Assembly: GCF_001039355.2 (NCBI RefSeq)
Contig: NW_019773820.1
Location: 2,590-42,985, forward strand
Length of the DNA: 40,396 bases
Direction of reading: 5' to 3'
Origin: Lingula anatina
Lineage: Eukaryota > Brachiopoda > Lingulata > Lingulida > Lingulidae
Shown piece after piece: positions 13,201 to 26,300 of the stretch; the first letter of the stretch is position 1, and every line of letters starts with the position of its first letter. The notes below the pieces were generated by a model. The model made no database searches and was not told the DNA's origin. It saw only the letters and a program-made list of their open reading frames with translations. The translations under genes and the position numbers were made by a program.

Positions 13201-16200
13201 TTAACTTCTGTTATTACAGCAAACCCTTGCGGAGAGTACACTTTTCTTGATGGCAGTGGTGAAATCACGTCACCTTTTTATCCGTATGGATACACTAAAA
13301 ACGTTGACTGCAAGTACAATATAGCGCCTTATAACCCAGAATCATGCGTGGCATTGACCTTTGTGGACGAGTTTGACATCGAGGCTGACTGTGATGACTA
13401 TGTTGAGGTCGGTGCAATAATTAAAATCTTGATTTTGTAGCAGCTTGTTAGTTCTGTCAATTTTTTTGGTATAATGATGCGGATATGTATATATTTAACA
13501 GGTTATGAAATAAAATGAATCATGGAGACACTATGGAAATTTCCTAATCTGAGATGTTGCCTCTAACATGTTAAAAGTGTTGTTACATGTGTATTTTAAA
13601 CACGATGAATATATTCGAAATAATTTTAGTCACACAAAACTGTTAACGTAAACACACTGGTAAATTGTATTTTATTGTGAAACTTGAGTACATTCGAGAT
13701 GTTTATAAACCTGTATGAATTGATTTTTTTGTATTTTTGTCCCCGCGGCATATCCAGTCTGGCTCTTCCCTTAAAGCTATTGAAGTTGATCATGTATAAA
13801 CATGGGTCAATGTATTCACAGGTAATCAACCCAGTCACCATGGAAACCCTTATCCCAAGGACCTGCGGTAGTAACGCGCCCAGTGTTGCAGTACATGCGG
13901 GTTTTCTGGAGGTCCGCTTCCATTCTGATTCTACAAATATAGGGAAGGGATTTAAAGCAGTGTACCATGAATGTGAGTACTGACCGATAGACTTTGAGAT
14001 CGATACATATTTTTAAAAATCATCATATTGGTAAAGATATAATTATTTTAAAGAGACTAAACGTAGCAGTATTTTCAGTAGTGAGTTGCAATGTTTCGAC
14101 CTAGCTAGGCCATTGATAACTCTACTTTATCTTCATTGATGACGGACCGAAATATTATGAATAACAGAAACAACACATTTAGAGTTCAAAGAAACAATTT
14201 TTTGATCATGTTTTTATCAAGTTTTTGAAGTCGGTGATTATGGCTTGTCTCAAATTTATGAATCAAAATATCACATATCGGATATTAAGTTTTCTAGCTT
14301 TCGGTTTTGCATTTGATCTTGTCATTGTCATTTATTTATTTTTATATGCTACCAGAAAACGTTGGAGAGGGAGAAATTTAATGCCATATCAATAAACAAC
14401 ACCATACATATAACTAATTAAAAAAGATTACATTAAAAACATTAAACCAATGTATTCTCAACAAATGTTTTTCTGTTTTTTTGTTGTAATGAATGGTATG
14501 TAAATTTGCAATTTCAAGATTTCCCATTTTTATCTGTTAATAAGCGCATGAAGATTTTTCATCCAATTTATACTTTCATTTTTGCACAGCAATTGGAGAC
14601 TGTCGTCTAAAAGGTGGGTAAGGAAAAACAATTTTAATACATTTCAGATATTGTTTTATCAGATGAGTTCAGCTGATAACTAGCTACTGTGGGAGCGTTA
14701 ATTCTTAGTGTTTTCATATAATGGAAACGGTTAAATTAACAGTTTAAAGAAAATGTTTTATACTTCTATGACACCCTTCCGCCGCTGAATGATAACCACC
14801 TTATTTAACAGTACATCATCACACCGGTATGTTAAAACGACAACATGTAGTTTGTTGACACATATTTCAAATACCAATCGAAAATTATAATCATATTTGG
14901 TTAGGTATATTCATTTACAACGAACAAATAAATTATAACAGGGTCGTAAAATAAGGCTCGTCTGAATTTTGTCAAAGGAAGTGACAAATACGAAAAGGGA
15001 ACTAACAATAAAAAATCATCCATATCATATAAAAAATCCCTCTCGTTGAGATGTTCTAAAGTCATGAAATACATTTCTGCAGGCGGTGTTACAAGCACTT
15101 GTGGGGGTGAGTCCAATTCCACTTACGTCACCACACCAAACTTTCCAGTGGCAAATTACGATCCCAGCACCGATTGTTACTACACTGTTAAACCTGCTGA
15201 ACCCGGAATGGGCGTGGCTCTTGCTTTCGTATCATTTCGAGTGACTTCAAGCGACAACTGTTCGGGAGATTACGTACAGGTGGGTTGACAATTTAAAGTG
15301 CCTTATAATTATAATTAACAGCTATGGCACATTAAATTCAAATGCCAGCGTAATACTGGATAACTTTAAAAGAGTTTTAAATCATGCCACTGGCAATAAT
15401 GAAATATAACAAAATAGACTTTCATTTAGTACGATCAAATCAAGTTTGGAATAGATGGATTTCTTCTTTCGTTCCAAACAATACTCCCATTCTTATCTAG
15501 AAGAGAACCACATATTCATTTATTAATGCTCAAAATTGTGCCTTTTGGGTGGTGCCAGAAGTAGGCAATCGTGTTACACGGTTTGTTATTTATTCATTGA
15601 ATAGTACTGGAATATACCCTTTTTTGCCAATCAAAGGATAGGGTTTACGTTCATTGAATTATAATTTCTCATATGTATCGCTCATATGCATATGTATCGC
15701 AGTATGTGGTGATCATCACATTAAAAAAAGAAATAATTTTCCAACAGATAAGGTCTTCAACTGGTGACGTTCTATCCCACACTTGTGGAAACAGTATACC
15801 GACCCCAGTGTCTGACCGAAAAGGTTTGTGGATTCATTTTCATGCGGATGATTCCGGTGGTGATGCCGGGTTCATGGCTATATACTGCAACAGTAAGTAA
15901 ATAGATTATCCTTGTTAGCCTTTAACATGGTTCATTAGCAAAAAGGGACTGTACACCACATTTGAAAACTTGTCAACATTCTTAAGTGTTTTTGTTTAAC
16001 GGCATAGTGTCTATTTAAAATGTACCCAGTATGAACATTAATTGTCGTCATGTTATTGATGAAATTTAGGATCTTCATGTAGCTTATACACACTGACTGT
16101 TATTCAGTATGGTATAGTTATATTTTATTTACTTTTTCAATCATCAGCAATTGAGGAGTGCGCACGACAAACTGGTAAATATTAACTACCAACGCTGTAA

Positions 16201-19200
16201 ATATACTTACTGTCAGTAATACAGTACCAATAAAAGTAATTCATGTACTGCTACTGTACTTAACGAGTCAATTGTCCAACTGAAACGGTACGTTAACCAC
16301 TATACGTCTAGTTTGTCACATTTCTATTTAAAGCAGAGAAATTGAATATGTCACCTCAATTTGTTCTACTTATTAATGTAGCAAGTAATTCATTTGTTTA
16401 TCTGTACGTTGACTATCCTTTCAGCTGTTTATACTTATATATGCATCTTCATGTATGTCTGTACGTTCTGCCTTCTATATCAACGTTTCCAGATAATCCA
16501 TGCGGTGGCGGCAATTTTATTGCTGGTACCGGAGGGATAAAGTCGCCATTTTATCCAATAGCTTACCCTGATAATATTAAGTGTTAGTACATTATAACAC
16601 CGGGTGATCCGGAATCCTGTGTCGCCTTGTCCTTTGTGGGAGAATTTGAACTAGAATCGGACTGTTCTGATAACTACAATATAAATGCAATAACTTATTA
16701 TAAAAAGCTATTTGGCCGTATATGCGCACACACTTGGAACATTGCAATAGAAAGCAATGCTATGATTGCAAACTGACCAAGCGCACAAATAATATCGGAG
16801 TATAAAACGATTCTTAAAGATATGCAAGGATATTATCACCCTTCTATTCTGAAGGACAGAATTGAATTGCTACTTAACACGCCAGAGCAAGAGTCATAAA
16901 ATGTACATACATGTAATAGTAAGACCTTACTTGTTGCACATATTCACCATACAGGGCATAAAACTCTATGCGCCTATTATCTGGTTAAATACAACAGTTA
17001 CTTGGACATTGTTTAAATAATCGTAACTCAAGCCAGGAATATCAACCGTTTTGTGGAACCTGTTACAGTGAATTTGAAAACAGACACTAGTAGTTTGTTT
17101 TATTACCTCTAGCATTGCTATCGGTGAATAGCTGCAAATAAATAAATAAAATCACGTGGACTTGAAATCCAACGTATTGTCTTATGGATACATCTCATAT
17201 GCAACGAAAGTGTACGTCGATTATGCATCATATAAATACAAATATCATTTGATAATGGACAAATAGATATCAATGACTGTTAGCTTTTAAAGGGAGTAAG
17301 ATATTTCAAGGGTTAATTCCGTCAGCAGTCCCAAGTTTCATAACCATGACTCATAATTTTAATGTCTGTAATGTATTAGTTATTTATTGTATGCATATCC
17401 TTAACATATTCGATTTTAACCAACATGCGTTTCTTTTAAAAGCTTGCGACAAAAATCAAATTATGTTGTTTAACGTTTAATGCTTCTAAAATTATTTTAA
17501 ATATGTGTTATGAAGAAGAATGTATGTGTATAATACAATTTTGACTCGACGCCTTTAAAGAAACGTTGTTTTAGATTAATATAAATGTATAAATGTATAA
17601 TTACCATAATATATTAGCAATGGAAAGTTTTTATCGTTTTATAGACTTTCTCGTCACAAGTTCGTGTGGGGAAGTTTTCGATTCCGGCGTCATCACCAGT
17701 CCTAGCTACCCGCTGCAGTATGTCGACAATACTGACTGCTACTACACCATTAAAGGGCAGAAACCGCTAAATCAACCTATCAGCGGCTGTTATAGACGAA
17801 TGTAGTTCAGTGAGAGAAAATTAGTGCTTTTTTCCATTTTTTTCCTGGCATTTCTTGTGTGTTGCTAGGGTTAATTTTGGTATCAACTAGCAGGCTAGGG
17901 TGTATACTACTGCCAGTTTTTTTTTCAGGACCAGGCTCAGGTGCGGTGCAGTCGTGAGACCTCTGGCGGAGGGGGCTACTGACTGTGAGTGGTGCAGTGG
18001 TTTGTTTACAAACAGAGGGGTGCACGTGTTCAAGTGATGCCGGTAAGCAAGAAAGTCTGATGACAGTATATTTTTTTGCCATTGGGAGTTATGTCAGTGT
18101 GTCTACTGTCCATGGGGATGGGAAATGTTTCACAGAGTAATTTTGTTCATGCAGTATTGAAGGCATTTCTAAGTATGGTCGTCAATGGGAAATTATTTGG
18201 TGGTTTCTGCCCNAGGAAAATCAGTTTTATACCACTTTTCCTGCCAAAATGAGGAGTTATTATCCCCTTAAAGTACTTTTTAAGAGGTAATAAGGAGTAA
18301 GTTTATAATTTGCTGTAGTTGTGGTAATAGATAATATGCAAATATGCAATTTTAACATTTTCAATCTTTTATGTTGCCATATACATTTTATTGACCCACC
18401 TTTTTATCCAATTCATATTTTCATTTTGCACAGCCATAGGAAGCTGTCGTCTAAAAGGTGGGTAGTAAAAGTCACAAATCATTTTAACGCATTTAATGCA
18501 TAGTATTATATGATAAATTGCTGTGTTCAGCAGATTATTAAAGCAATGTACATGTATATGCTTGTTACCAGCTGGTTGGGGCATTTTGCTAATTCTTCTT
18601 TTGTATTACCTTTTTATATCATGGCATATTTGTGAGCAAAAGGTCTCCTCAACATCTGTCATTCGCTTCAATTAATTCCCAGTCATCAATAACATCGAGA
18701 TGATTCTGCTAAATACAACCGCCACGTTATACAATGCCTCCGAATGTTGGCACGACAAAGTAAAATTTGTTGACATATATATTCTGAGTCAAAGAGTGCA
18801 TGTCCATTTCCAACGAGCCAACGAATGATTACAGTGTCGTAAATCAATACTTATTAGAATACTGTCAAGGTGCTAATAAAAAGGAGAAAAATTACCAAAT
18901 GCAAAGTAGAAGCGCCCTTTTGGGTATAGGAGTAAAATATTTAATGCCCCCCTATTGAGAGATATTGTAATGCCATTGAATTCAATACTTTAGGCGGTGT
19001 AACAAGCACTTGCGGTGGAGAGTCCAATTCCACTTACGTCACCACACCAAACTTTCCAGTGGCAAATTACGACCCCAGCACTGATTGTTACTACACCATT
19101 AAACCTGCTGAACCCGGAATGGGCGTGGCACTTGCTTTCGTATCATTTCGAGTGACTTCAAGCGACAACTGTTCGGGAGATTACGTACAGGTGGGTTGAC

Positions 19201-22200
19201 AATTTAAAGTGCCTTATAATTATAATTAACAGCTATGGCACATTAAATTCAAATGCCAGCGTAATACTGGATAACTTTAAAAGAGTTTTAAATCATGCCA
19301 CTGGCAATAATGAAATATAACAAAATAGACTTTCATTTAATACGATCAAATCAAGTTTGGAATAGATGGATTTCTTCTTTCGTTCCAAACAATACTCCCA
19401 TTCTTATCTAGAAGAGAACCACATATTCATTTATTAATGCTCAAAATTGTGCCTTTTGGGTGGTGCCAAAAGTAGGCAATCGTGTTACACGGTTTGTTAT
19501 TTATTCATTGAATAGTACTGGAATATACCCTTTTTTGCCAATCAAAGCATAGGGTTTACGTTCATTGAATTATAATTTCTTATATGTATCGCTCATATGC
19601 ATATGTATTGCAGTATGTGGTGATCATCACATTAAAAAAAGAAATAATTTTCCAACAGATAAGGTCTTCAACTGGTGACGTTCTATCCCACACTTGTGGA
19701 AACAGTATACCGACCCCAGTGTCTGACCGAAAAGGTTTGTGGATTCATTTTCATGCGGATGATTCCGGTGGTGATGCCGGGTTCATGGCTATATACTGCA
19801 ACAGTAAGTAAATAGATTATCCTTGTTAGCCTTTAACATGGTTCATTAGCAAAAAGGGACTGTACACCACATTTGAAAACTTGTCAACATTCTTAAGTGT
19901 TTTTGTTTAACGGCATAGTGTCTATTTAAAATGTACCCAGTATGAACATTAATTGTCGTCATGTTATTGATGAAATTTAGGATCTTCATGTAGCTTATAC
20001 ACACTGACTGTTATTCAGTATGGTATAGTTATATTTTATTTACTTTTTCAATCATCAGCAATTGAGGAGTGCGCACGACAAACTGGTAAATATTAACTAC
20101 CAACGCTGTAAATATACTTACTGTCAGTAATACAGTACCAATAAAAGTAATTCATGTACTGCTACTGTACTTAACAAGTCAATTGTCCAACTGAAACGGT
20201 ACGTTAACCACTATACGTCTAGTTTGTCACATTTCTATTTAAAGCAGAGAAATTGAATATGTCACCTCAATTTGTTCTACTTATTAATGTAGCAAGTAAT
20301 TCATTTGTTTATCTGTACGTTGACTATCCATTCAGCTGTTTATACTTATATATGCATCTTCATGTATGTCTGTACGTTCTGCCTTCTATATCAACGTTTC
20401 CAGATAATCCATGCGGTGGCGGCAATTTTATTGCTGGTACCGGAGAGATAAAGTCGCCATTTTATCCAATAGCTTACCCTGATAATATTAAGTGCTAGTA
20501 CATTATAACACCGGGTGATCCGGAATCCTGTGTCACCTTGTCCTTTGTGGGAGAATTTGAAATAGAATCGGACTGTTCTGATAACTACAATATAAATGCA
20601 ATAACTTATTATAAAAAGCTATTTGGCCGTATATGAGCACACACTTGGAACATTGCAATAGAAAGCAATGCTATGATTGCAAACTGACCAAGCGCACAAA
20701 TAATATCGGAGTATAAAACGGTTCTTAAAGATATGCAAGGATATTATCACCCTTCAATTCTGAAGGACAGAATTGAATTGCTACTTAACACGCCAGAGCA
20801 AGAGTCATAAAATGTACATACATGTAATAGTAAGACCTTACTTGTTGCACATATTCACCATACAGGGCATAAAACTCTATCCGCCTATTATCTGGTTAAA
20901 TACAACAGTTACTTGGACATTGTTTAAATAATCGTAACTCAAGCCAGGAATATCAACCGTTTTGTGGAACCTGTTACAGTGAATTTGAAAACAGACACTA
21001 GTAGTTTGTTTTATTACCTCTAGCATTGCTATCGGTGAATAGCTGCAAATAAATAAATAAAATCACGTGGACTTGAAATCCAACGTATTGTCTTATGGAT
21101 ACATCTCATATGCAACGAAAGTGTACGTCGATTATGCATCATATAAATACAAATATCATTTGATAATGGACAAAAAGATATCAATGACTGTCAGCTTTTA
21201 AAGGGAGTAAGATATTTCAAGGGTTAATTCCGTCAGCAGTCCCAAGTTTCATAACCATGACTCATAATTTTAATGTCTGTAATGTATTAGTTATTTATTG
21301 TATGCATATCCTTAACATATTCGATTTTAACCAACATGCGTTTCTTTTAAAAGCTTGCGACAAAAATCAAATTATGTTGTTTAACGATTTATGCTTCTAA
21401 AATTATTTTAAATATGTGTTATGAAGAAGAATGTATGTGTATAATACAATTTTGACTCGACGCCTTTAAAGAAACGTTGTTTTAGATTAATATAAATGTA
21501 TAAATGTATAATTACCATAATATATTAGCAATGGAAAGTTTTTATCGTTTTATAGACTTTCTCGTCACAAGTTCGTGTGGGGAAGTTTTCGATTCCGGCG
21601 TCATCACCAGTCCTAGCTACCCGCTGCAGTATGTCGACAATACTGACTGCTACTACACCATTACACCCCTGTTGCCGGGAGGGGGCGTGGCACTCGCTTT
21701 TGTTACGTTTGATTTAGAAAACGATGACAGTTGTGGTTATGACTATGTTCAGGTATTATTTTATAGTCATGCATGTAGTATTATAATCTATAAAAAATAT
21801 GTAAATTATTTTATTTGATGTGAGCAGATCGATACTTGAAGTTCAAAAATAAATTTCTCTATTCTCACACAGCGCGTTAAAGCACTCGTCTGGGTATTTT
21901 CTTTTCTTCTTATTATTATGATGATCATCTGTTATAAGTTCATTTTATTGGACAGATTAGAAGCGAGTCAGCATCAGGGAATGAATTGTTAAAGAGATGT
22001 GGTTCGAATGTACCTAGTCCAGTCTATGACCCAAATGGCATGTGGATCCACTTCCACACAGATGGCGGGGTGGTCGGTAATGGATTTCTGGCCATATACT
22101 GTAACTGTAAGTAAGGGCCTATTCCCATAGATTTTAGTTCGATCTATCCCCGTGGGGAGTCTCACTAGATTACTGTCAAATAATCCGGCTTAAATGTCCG

Positions 22201-23315
22201 TCTCGCCTACTACAAGCTGTAAGGGGGTAATTAACTTTCGTGCCCGCTCGGCTGACAGCTATTTCGCGTGAACCCCCAGGGAGTTAGGTCGATCTAGTTT
22301 GGATCGATCTTATCTCTGGGAATGGGGTCTAAGATTAATCAAGGATCGAATTCATCTCATCTCATTTTGAAGGAACATTTAGTAATTTGTCAAATTCAAG
22401 TATATGTGAGTATAAGAACTATCGAGAATGCTTCTAAGTACCAGACTCTTTTCTGAGGGATTTTTTGCCATTGTCTGTGTCAGTTTAATACTTTGCATCG
22501 ATTTTGATATTTTGAAATATACCATAAAGGTTACGATCTTTGGGGTGTTTTTTGTGTAATAAATTCTTATACACAATTTTGACACTTATATTAACTGCGA
22601 ACTTTGGGACGTTTTCCATTGTGTAAAAATTTTTTGTAATTAATTTTGATTTTACTCAATTCTCACTTGGAATGCTAGCCAGTGAAGAGTGCCAAGAATT
22701 GATAGGTAAATATCCTTACTTCATGTCTTTGAAGGTTATTGTTAACGTGTTTTTCTTCCTATTTACGTACTATAAATAATTTATATAAACCTGAAATGTA
22801 GATTTAGTTAATCATTGTATTTTATAGCGTTTATATTCTTGTCACTGGTCGGTACAGAGCCCGTATTTTATCCCCCTTTATATTTATATGAATACAAATA
22901 TAGCTAATTATTTGCCTTACAATTTTAATAAATTTTATTAAACGAGTGTTTAAAGACAAACAACGTGCTGGGAACTTCAACAACTTTCCCAAAACCATCG
23001 AGGTATATTTACCAAATCAAAAACCAATGAGGGTACATAGATCCTTAAAATCATTTTTAGTTCTATTTTTTTTTATTTCATTTTTGGCGACTCGTCTGAA
23101 ATTTCCAGCTTCCAATTCCATTGCCAAATCTTGTACAGTCTAGCAGGTTACTAATGAATGAAGTACTATAGCTGGGTCCTAATGCTGCTATAATATCCAA
23201 AAAGGAGAAGACTGGGTTGCGTATAGTGCTAACTAAGACAGATAGAATTTAAATAGTAGCCACTTGGCAAAAAAATAAATTAATTAATTAATTGATAAAT
23301 AAAATGAAATAAAAT

Positions 23316-23356
<41 letters not shown>

Positions 23357-26300
23357 TCAAAAGAAAAAAATCACTCTCCGTGTTACTTGATCTCTTCAGC
23401 CTTGTGATTGCTCGAAAGTATGAGAAAAAAAAAACATTGTTTTCTTCTCACTTTCTGTTCTCTAGTTGACGTTAAAAAACTTACGTATTGTTCCTTTTCT
23501 TTATTATACTTTTGTTAATTTAATCAGCCAAGTTTCAACAGGAATTAGTATAAATAATTAACAACAAACTCCTGCCTCATAAATGTAAATATATGTTTGC
23601 TTCTAACCCATAGTCTACCTACAGTCTGTTCTACAGTCTAAGGCACGTTGTATGTCTGTGACTTGGGTGTTTTCAATTACATATTGCTTTCATGAGTTAT
23701 ATGCTTCATTTATCCGTAGTTTTTTTTATAATAGCCTAAAGATATTTTCTCGGAAAAGTCATAAAATTTCTCTTATTCATCAAATTATGTTCCACCCTGA
23801 TCAGTTGAAAATTTGCAGTTGATAATTTTTAATTGAAATTTCTAATTTTTACCGCCACGATGTTCACCAGTCTACCTTTATATTACTTAAGTGCTTCAAA
23901 AGTCTAGAATTCACATGCGAGTTAATGTATCGTAATTTTGTTAACGATTGGGATATGATACGCCTTGGTTAATTGATAACAAGAGAAACACGTTCAAATT
24001 TTCTGGATTTTTTTTACATAACGGTTTGGCACTCATGGTAAAACTTATGGTATTGTGCTATTGCAGATAACCCATGCGGAGAGTCCACTTTTCTTAATAG
24101 CAGTGGAGAAATCACGTCACCTTTTTATCCTTATGGATACACATATAACACTAACTGCAAGTACAATATAGCGCCCTATAACCCAGAATCATGTGTGACC
24201 TTGACCTTTATTGACGAGTTTGATATCGATGCTGCCTGTAATGACTATGTTGAGGTGGGTGCAATGCTTCCAGATTTTAAAGCAGCTTGCTACTCTTGTT
24301 TTTCTTGAACTTTTCATGGATTTATCATTTATCTATAAGTAATTACTAAATATTTCATGCAATAAAACAAATAAACAGGAATTTTTCCGAGATGTTGCAT
24401 CTAACGTGAAAAAGTGTTGTTCCGGGTTTTCAAAACAATGAGTTAATTCGCATTTTTACCTCCATAAAGAGTTGTCTCTTAAAGCAATAAGCTATTCGAT
24501 AGAAATTTAATCTAGTAGAATCGAATGCCTTTATTAATTCAATCGAGAAATTCTTTCATAAAACGATATTAATGTTGACATAATTCCGTGTAACTTAAGT
24601 ACATCTGAGGTTACATGTATACGCATAAAACTTATTTCAGAAAGATTTGAAACATTTTTTCATTTGTTTCCGAGCTTTTATCAAATCTGGCTCCTTCCTT
24701 AAATATCAAGCCTGATCATGCATAAACGTAGATAAATATACCTACAGGTAATCAACCCAGTCACCATGGAAACCCTTATTCCAAGGACCTGCGGTAGTAA
24801 CGCGCCCAGTGTTGCAGTACATGCGGGTTTTCTGGAGGTCCGCTTCCATTCTGATTCTACAAATATAGGGAAGGGATTCAAAGCAGTGTACAACGAATGT
24901 GAGTACCGGTCCATAGATTGCATCGAGCCATATCTTTTCATCATCTTTACATAAGAGTCGATGAAAAAGCAATGTTACTGAATTATCACTTTGATGAATT
25001 GATGGAGTATGGCTTATTTCAGGTCAATAACAGGTTTGAGGAGTTAAAATATGAGATATTTTTGAAGCATTTCAAACCTTTTTACACTTTTAGTATATGT
25101 AATTCTAAACGTTAATTAACCTAACGTTCTGTTTAATAGAGTTTGGTCATGACTTTGTACTTATGCGTATATTCATTTTTTTTACATGTCACCTGAAAAT
25201 GGTGAAAAGACAGATAGACAAAGCCAATGTTTACATTGTTAAATGTTTCTAAACATGATCAGTAAAAAGGATAACAACTCTTCATATGAGATTCAAAATT
25301 CAACAAAAATACATTTTAAACAACACATAACAATATAATGAGTTCTATTTTACCACCATAACGGCGGTTATCGCAATCCTGAACTCTGTGCTTGCCATCG
25401 AACCACGTGGACGGTCTAAGGCGGTTAACCCCCGAAAAAAATAGCTTCAGAGATTATTTAAAAAACACTTTTTAGAAAACGATTGAATAAAGTTGTATGG
25501 AACGTATTTATTAACCATAGAAATATGGGAAAATCGTCGTCTACCTCAGGAAAATCAGTTTTATACCACTTTTCCTGCCAAAATGAGGAGTTATTATCCC
25601 CTTAAAGTACTTTTTAAGAGGTAATAAGGAGTAAGTTTANCCCGAAAAAAAATAGCTTCAGAGATTATTTAAAAAACACTTTTTAGAAAACGATTGAATA
25701 AAGTTGTATGGAACGTATTTATTAACCATAGAAATATGGGAAAATCGTCGTCTACCTCGGGAAAATCAGTTTTATACCACTTTTCCTGCCAAAATGAGGA
25801 GTTATTATCCCCTTAAAGTACTTTTTAAGAGGTAATAAGGAGTAAGTTTAATTTGCTGTAGTTGTGGTAATAGATAATATGCAAATATGCGATTTTAACA
25901 TTTTCAATCTTTTATGTTGCCATATACATTTTATTGACCCACCTTTTTATCCAATTCATATTTTCATTTTGCACAGCCATAGGAAGCTGTCGTCTAAAAG
26001 GTGGGTAGTAAAGGTCACAAATGATTTTAACGCATTTAATGCATAGTATTATATGATAAATTGCTGTGTTCAGCAGATTATTAAAGCAATGCAACCAGCT
26101 GGTTGGGGCATTTTGCTAATTCTTTTTTTTGTATTACCTTTTTATATCATGGCATATTTGTGAGCAAAAGGTCTCCTCAACATCTGTCATTCGCTTCAAT
26201 TAATTCCCAGTCATCAATAACAATGAGATGATTCTGCTAAATACAACCGCCACGTTATACAATGCCTCCGATTGTTAATTGACACGACAAAGTAAAGTTT

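Larger units (their letters stand above)
1577..16174 (+). repeat. Two copies of a four-CUB cassette
   Basis: CUB1-4 and CUB5-8 correspond one to one. Start-to-start distances are 7578 (beta1), 7131 (alpha1), 7182 (beta2) and 7316 (alpha2) bp. Introns align between the copies, for example 3364-4733 with 10519-11864, so the unit copied was genomic and included introns. The long introns before alpha1 hold no extra exon I could find. Confidence 0.88.
15083..17752 (+). repeat. Near-identical duplication, copy 1 (offset 3911)
   Basis: Matches 18994-21663 base for base with no length change. I counted by eye about 18 substitutions over the last 2.5 kb, under 1 percent. It contains CUB8, psiCUB9 and the alpha1 fragment. 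The first 80 bp or so of similarity is ordinary paralogy, as copy 2 follows CUB15 there. Confidence 0.88.
18994..21663 (+). repeat. Near-identical duplication, copy 2
   Basis: Partner of 15083-17752; contains CUB11, psiCUB12 and the start of CUB13. Unlike copy 1 it continues into a complete alpha1 domain. Confidence 0.88.

Noticed and set aside
18055-18212. Hint of a transposon protein (GDGKCF-like stretch)
   Set aside because: Only a few residues fit and stops interrupt the frame; not enough to name a family.
25431-25850. Biological tandem duplication of 209 bp
   Set aside because: The N lies exactly between the copies, so an assembly overlap is the simpler explanation.
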